DNA from: Sediminibacillus dalangtanensis
GTDB lineage: Bacteria > Bacillota > Bacilli > Bacillales > Amphibacillaceae
Reading direction: 5' to 3'
Assembly (NCBI RefSeq): GCF_017792025.1
Contig: NZ_CP046956.1
Span: forward strand, 3,596,001 to 3,660,000
Length of the DNA: 64,000 nucleotides
The number at the start of each line of letters is the position of its first letter. Within the stretch, counting starts at the first letter, position 1. The translations under genes and the position numbers were made by a program. The notes below the pieces were generated by a model, which searched no databases, was not told the origin of the DNA, and saw only the letters and a list, made by a program, of their open reading frames with translations. Below, one piece after another: positions 61,190 to 64,000 of this stretch.

Positions 61190-61823
61190 ATTGGGGAACA
61201 AGTCCCTGGCGATAGGCATACACCGCGGCCTGGGTGCGGTCCTGTACCTCGAGCTTGCTTAGAATGTTGCTGACGTGCACTTTTGCTGTTTTCAGAGCGA
61301 TGAATAATTCGTCAGCAATTTCCTGATTGGTCTTTCCTTGTGCTACCAGTAACAGCACCTCCATTTCACGGGCCGTCAAGCTTTCATGCGGAAGAGTGGT
61401 CTGTCTGTTTCTCATCTTTGCCATCACCTTATTAGTAACTTCTGGTTCAAATACCGCTTCTCCTTGGTAAGTGGAACGGATCGCCTGTGCTATTTCACTG
61501 GCTTTCGATGTTTTTAATAAATAACTGGAAGCACCCGCTTCTAAAGCAGGGTACACTTTTTCATCGTCAATAAAACTGGTCACAACAATAATTTTTGCTT
61601 CCGGCCAGGCTTGGACAATCTTTTCGGTCGCTTCGATTCCGTCCATTTCCTCCATCACCAGATCCATCAATATAATATCTGGACGGAGCTCCAGCGCCAA
61701 TTCGACCGCTTTTTTTCCATTGTCAGCTTCGGCAACCACTTCGATATCCGGTTGAGTAGTCAAATAAGCACTTACTCCGATTCGGACCATTTCATGATCG
61801 TCGACAAACAATACGCTAATCAT
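61188..61823 (-). CDS. liaR: Response regulator LiaR
   Basis: Output regulator of the LiaFSR cell-envelope-stress system. The 211 residues (same as B. subtilis LiaR) hold a receiver domain with phospho-acceptor D54 in [11 protein letters not shown], the acidic pair D8-D9, and a NarL/LuxR HTH ([26 protein letters not shown]). ATG 61823 gives the canonical [17 protein letters not shown] start; earlier GTG and ATG codons lie too close to GAGG. It overlaps the end of liaS by eight bases. Confidence 0.94.
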   Translation of the reverse strand: MISVLFVDDHEMVRIGVSAYLTTQPDIEVVAEADNGKKAVELALELRPDIILMDLVMEEMDGIEATEKIVQAWPEAKIIVVTSFIDDEKVYPALEAGASSYLLKTSKASEIAQAIRSTYQGEAVFEPEVTNKVMAKMRNRQTTLPHESLTAREMEVLLLVAQGKTNQEIADELFIALKTAKVHVSNILSKLEVQDRTQAAVYAYRQGLVPQ

Positions 61824-62856
61824 GTTCATCACCCTCTGATTGTAATACCGGCACTCTGACTTCCAATTTTGTCCCTTTATCCGGTAAGCTAATGATTTTG
61901 ATGGCAGCCCCTACTTCGGCCGCCCGTTCTTTTATATTCTGCAGTCCATAGGATCCAGACTGGCTTTTTTCCACATGGAAACCCACCCCGTCATCGATCA
62001 CCCGTAAAATGACTTGTCCCTCGCTTTCAATCAGCAGGATATCCAGTGCGCGGGCTTTAGCATGGCGCAGCGTATTGGACACCGACTCCTGCAATATGCG
62101 GAAAAGATGATCTTCAATCCCTCTTTCAAGTTGGACCTCGTCCATTTTCCAGGAAATGGCTATCGGAACCTTTTGTTTCAGCTCTTCCAACAGCTGCTCG
62201 ATGCCTTGTTGAAGAGACTTCCCTTTTAAGGCGGCAGGCCGCAAGTGCAAGAGCAGCGCGCGCATCTCCAGCTGGGACTGTTGAATCATCGCTTCAATTT
62301 GCTTCAACTGAACAGAGACTGCTTCATCACTGTTCAGCTCATTGAGCGCAGAAATCAACATGGACGCTGCAAACAACTCCTGACTGACAGAATCGTGCAG
62401 CTCTCTGGCCAATCGGTTCCTTTCCTCGGAGATGACCCGTTCGATTTCCTTCTCTTGGTCCTCCACCCGCTCTGTCGCCATCTTTTGAGCCAGTTTAGTT
62501 TGGTCGTAAATGTAGTGTTGAAGTTTTGCAGCTTTCTCATGTAAAGCCCGTATTTCTGCCAATGAAGCTGATTCTTCAGGAACCTGCTGGTTGTCCTGAT
62601 TTCTGTCGAGTACGGTTTCCAATCCACTTAATTGTTTTTTCCAAAAGAGTCCTTCTGCAACCCCGAAGCTGCCCCCGGCTGCCAGCGTAATCAGGATGAT
62701 AAAAACGACAAACGGCAATTCCCATATTTTCCGTTGCCAAAGCTCACCCCAGTCATCGAGCGGAAAGCCCAGAAAGAAAACGACAGAAAAAACCGCCAAC
62801 AAAAGCAAAGCCGTCAACAAACCGACAATGAGTGAACGATGTACCACGTTTTTCAT
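61816..62856 (-). CDS. liaS: Sensor histidine kinase LiaS
   Basis: Membrane sensor of LiaFSR, which detects lipid II-cycle antibiotics and membrane damage. The 346 residues have two N-terminal helices (9-29, 48-68) with a very short external loop, an intramembrane-sensing layout, a coiled linker, HisKA_3 with H154 in [11 protein letters not shown], and HATPase with DDGVGF and [12 protein letters not shown]. Its start overlaps the liaF stop codon (ATGA). Confidence 0.94.
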   Translation of the reverse strand: MKNVVHRSLIVGLLTALLLLAVFSVVFFLGFPLDDWGELWQRKIWELPFVVFIILITLAAGGSFGVAEGLFWKKQLSGLETVLDRNQDNQQVPEESASLAEIRALHEKAAKLQHYIYDQTKLAQKMATERVEDQEKEIERVISEERNRLARELHDSVSQELFAASMLISALNELNSDEAVSVQLKQIEAMIQQSQLEMRALLLHLRPAALKGKSLQQGIEQLLEELKQKVPIAISWKMDEVQLERGIEDHLFRILQESVSNTLRHAKARALDILLIESEGQVILRVIDDGVGFHVEKSQSGSYGLQNIKERAAEVGAAIKIISLPDKGTKLEVRVPVLQSEGDEHD

Positions 62857-63578
62857 ACACGCTTCACCTCTATCTTGCCGGCCAGTATCGAGGTGACGAT
62901 TTTAACCTTCTGTTTAGCATGCTGATAGTTTTCGGTTTCCATATGGATGACCTTGTTCCACATCTGTTTTTCTTTATAGTCGAGGATCTCCGCAGATCCA
63001 AACAAGGCAGAATGACTGATGGTGATTTCGACTTCATAAGGAACTTGGATTTCGATATTGCCAAAGAGGTTGCGAATTAAAATGACCGACTCCCCTTTTG
63101 GAAGCACGGTGTTATTCATATCGATAATGGAATCCCCGATGCCTGTCTGGATATTGATATCCTGCCACTCGTATGCACCAGAACTGGTTTTTTGACGACC
63201 GAACCATTTATTGGTGAACATCGCCGGACGCTGGATAGTCCCTCTTGCCGACGCATCCTCTCCAAATTGCGGCTGATAATAGACCGGTTGTTTTTTGGAG
63301 TGGTACCATTTGAGCACAACATAGGCGACGATGGTCAACAAGAAGAATTTGAACGCAACGGTGTTGAGAATGATGATGATCAGTCCGAGCAAGCCTGCCC
63401 AAAACACAAGCCTTCCCCAAGACTTGTCGATTCGTTTCCGCCCATAGTATATAGCTGCACCGTACAGAAAGAGAAAGAAGAGAAGCCGTGACCCGTCAAA
63501 AAGCAATTCGAACACAAAAATGACGGTCGTAAGCAGTAAAATCATATCGATGAAGTCTGTATTTCTGCGATTAAACAT
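62853..63578 (-). CDS. liaF: LiaF, negative regulator of the lia system
   Basis: Membrane protein that keeps LiaS silent without envelope stress. The 241 residues carry four N-terminal helices (about 10-100) and the LiaF C-terminal domain (130-241) with SIIDMNNTVLPKGESVILIRNLFGNIEIQVPYEVE and the final [14 protein letters not shown] lies seven bases before the ATG. It precedes liaS in the liaF-liaS-liaR order. Confidence 0.93.
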   Translation of the reverse strand: MFNRRNTDFIDMILLLTTVIFVFELLFDGSRLLFFLFLYGAAIYYGRKRIDKSWGRLVFWAGLLGLIIIILNTVAFKFFLLTIVAYVVLKWYHSKKQPVYYQPQFGEDASARGTIQRPAMFTNKWFGRQKTSSGAYEWQDINIQTGIGDSIIDMNNTVLPKGESVILIRNLFGNIEIQVPYEVEITISHSALFGSAEILDYKEKQMWNKVIHMETENYQHAKQKVKIVTSILAGKIEVKRV

Positions 63579-63582
63579 AAAG

Positions 63583-63657
63583 CTACTCCTCTTTTTTATT
63601 ATGGCGATTTTCGGTGCGGAAGTTCTCGTCGGTCAGCTTGCGATCTTTTCTACCCAT
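63583..63657 (-). CDS. Possible 24-residue small ORF before liaF
   Basis: ATG 63657 to TAG 63583 encodes a highly charged peptide, MGRKDRKLTDENFRTENRH followed by NKKEE; its stop codon lies inside the ribosome binding site of liaF, an arrangement often used for coupling. No strong ribosome binding site precedes it and it has no known relative. B. subtilis has liaG at this position, which is absent here. Confidence 0.25.
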   Translation of the reverse strand: MGRKDRKLTDENFRTENRHNKKEE

Positions 63658-63715
63658 AAATTCATAGACCTATTTCTCCACGACTGGAATGGTTTCTGAT
63701 GAATCGACAACAGGA

Positions 63716-63743
63716 AATAAGACGTACGACAAGTACGCCTTAT
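63716..63743 (-). terminator. Weak hairpin between the LiaH-like gene and liaF
   Basis: AATAAGACGTAC and GTACGCCTTAT pair imperfectly; on the minus strand it is followed by TTTCCTG. It may be a leaky terminator that lets the PspA/LiaH-like gene be expressed above liaFSR, as in B. subtilis. Confidence 0.45.
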
Positions 63744-63809
63744 CCACCTTTCTCCGCTCGTACTTCTCCTTCTAGATTACCAGAACTCTCAGGCAAGGAG
63801 AAGCGCTAT

Positions 63810-64000
63810 TTATTCCGCTCTTTTTTCTAACTCGGCAATGCGGGCATCCAGCGTATAGCTTCGGTATTCGGCATTCACCTGATTTTCCAGCCGCTCGATA
63901 TAATCCTCCATTTCAGAAAAGGTTGCGCTGCTTTTTTCGGCATAGCGATCAGCATGCAGCACTTTATTCATCCCTTTGTGGGCTTGAGCAGCATTTTCCC
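63810..64000 (-). CDS. liaH: PspA/IM30 family protein, LiaH-like (C-terminal part, cut by window edge)
   Basis: The last 63 residues of a coiled-coil protein are visible: AAQAHKGMNKVLHADRYAEK, then FSEMEDYIERLENQVNAEY and a final LDARIAELEKRAE. This heptad pattern and ending fit PspA/LiaH proteins, which oligomerise on stressed membranes. Its position upstream of liaF, on the same strand, supports LiaH, the main LiaR target. The start and most of the gene lie beyond base 64000, so LiaH versus PspA cannot be settled by length. Confidence 0.75.
   Translation of the reverse strand, partial: ENAAQAHKGMNKVLHADRYAEKSSATFSEMEDYIERLENQVNAEYRSYTLDARIAELEKRAE

Overview
The window reads as a chromosome segment of a low-to-mid-GC, endospore-forming, halotolerant Bacillaceae bacterium (Halobacillus/Virgibacillus/Sediminibacillus/Terribacillus-like; the genus cannot be fixed from sequence alone). 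Evidence is the Bacillus-type Shine-Dalgarno sequences, the Bacillus gene pairs ypmR-ypmS, liaF-liaS-liaR and ku/ligD, a Bacillus-type Zur box, yybP-ykoY and S-box riboswitches, a complete ehuBCDA ectoine/hydroxyectoine importer and a large CPA-type Na+/H+ antiporter. I see no rRNA, tRNA, CRISPR array, prophage or intact insertion sequence.

Layout. 0-12.3 kb: YjiH-type membrane protein, acyltransferase, divergent NHEJ pair ku/ligD, M29 aminopeptidase, a stand-alone zinc-binding lipoprotein under a Zur-box promoter, OsmC, a TerC protein under a manganese riboswitch, and phosphoglucomutase pgcA. 12.6-25.2 kb: AI-2E-type permease, ehuBCDA, acetyltransferase, antiporter, brnQ, recQ. 25.4-36 kb: a 55-residue zinc-ribbon protein, a second M29 aminopeptidase, a cluster of structured repeats, the ABC-F protein yfmR, an AgcS symporter, a DJ-1/PfpI protein, a catechol-dioxygenase-like gene with a one-cysteine HxlR regulator, and an orphan N6-adenine DNA methyltransferase. 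36-41.5 kb: ykhA, cls, rarD, DUF3231, a CAP-domain secreted protein. 41.6-44.6 kb: a four-gene ECF sigma/anti-sigma operon with a triplicated PGxGH membrane protein and a LiaF-like protein. 44.7-46.7 kb: an S-box-controlled metY fused to a CoA-binding-like domain. 46.8-52.2 kb: accessory and decayed material (HTH remnant, membrane peptide with an amber codon, TetR with a membrane-protein target, remnants of a class D sortase locus). 52.2-59.1 kb: a sugar or polyol uptake/oxidation regulon with a LacI regulator and three operator-like palindromes. 59.5-64 kb: ypmR-ypmS and the lia cell-envelope-stress operon, cut by the window edge inside a PspA/LiaH-like gene.

Four things stand out. (1) The sigma operon 41648-44567 combines an ECF factor, a zf-HC2 anti-sigma, a three-fold PGxGHxYLGxxxRG membrane protein and a LiaF-like protein. 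It is bounded on both sides by near-identical palindromes, and its sigma gene appears to start at ATT. It is the best candidate for an undescribed system. (2) Two repeat families show compensatory changes between copies, so paired structure and not just sequence has been conserved: a GCGGAAAGCG-type element and a GGGGACAGTCCC/GGGGTCAGTCCC palindrome family. (3) ehuC also appears to start at ATT. (4) Regulatory wiring is readable for Zur, Mn2+, SAM, TetR, LacI and HxlR control. Start codons were chosen from Shine-Dalgarno spacing and are inferences; family assignments come from recognised motifs, not from database searches.
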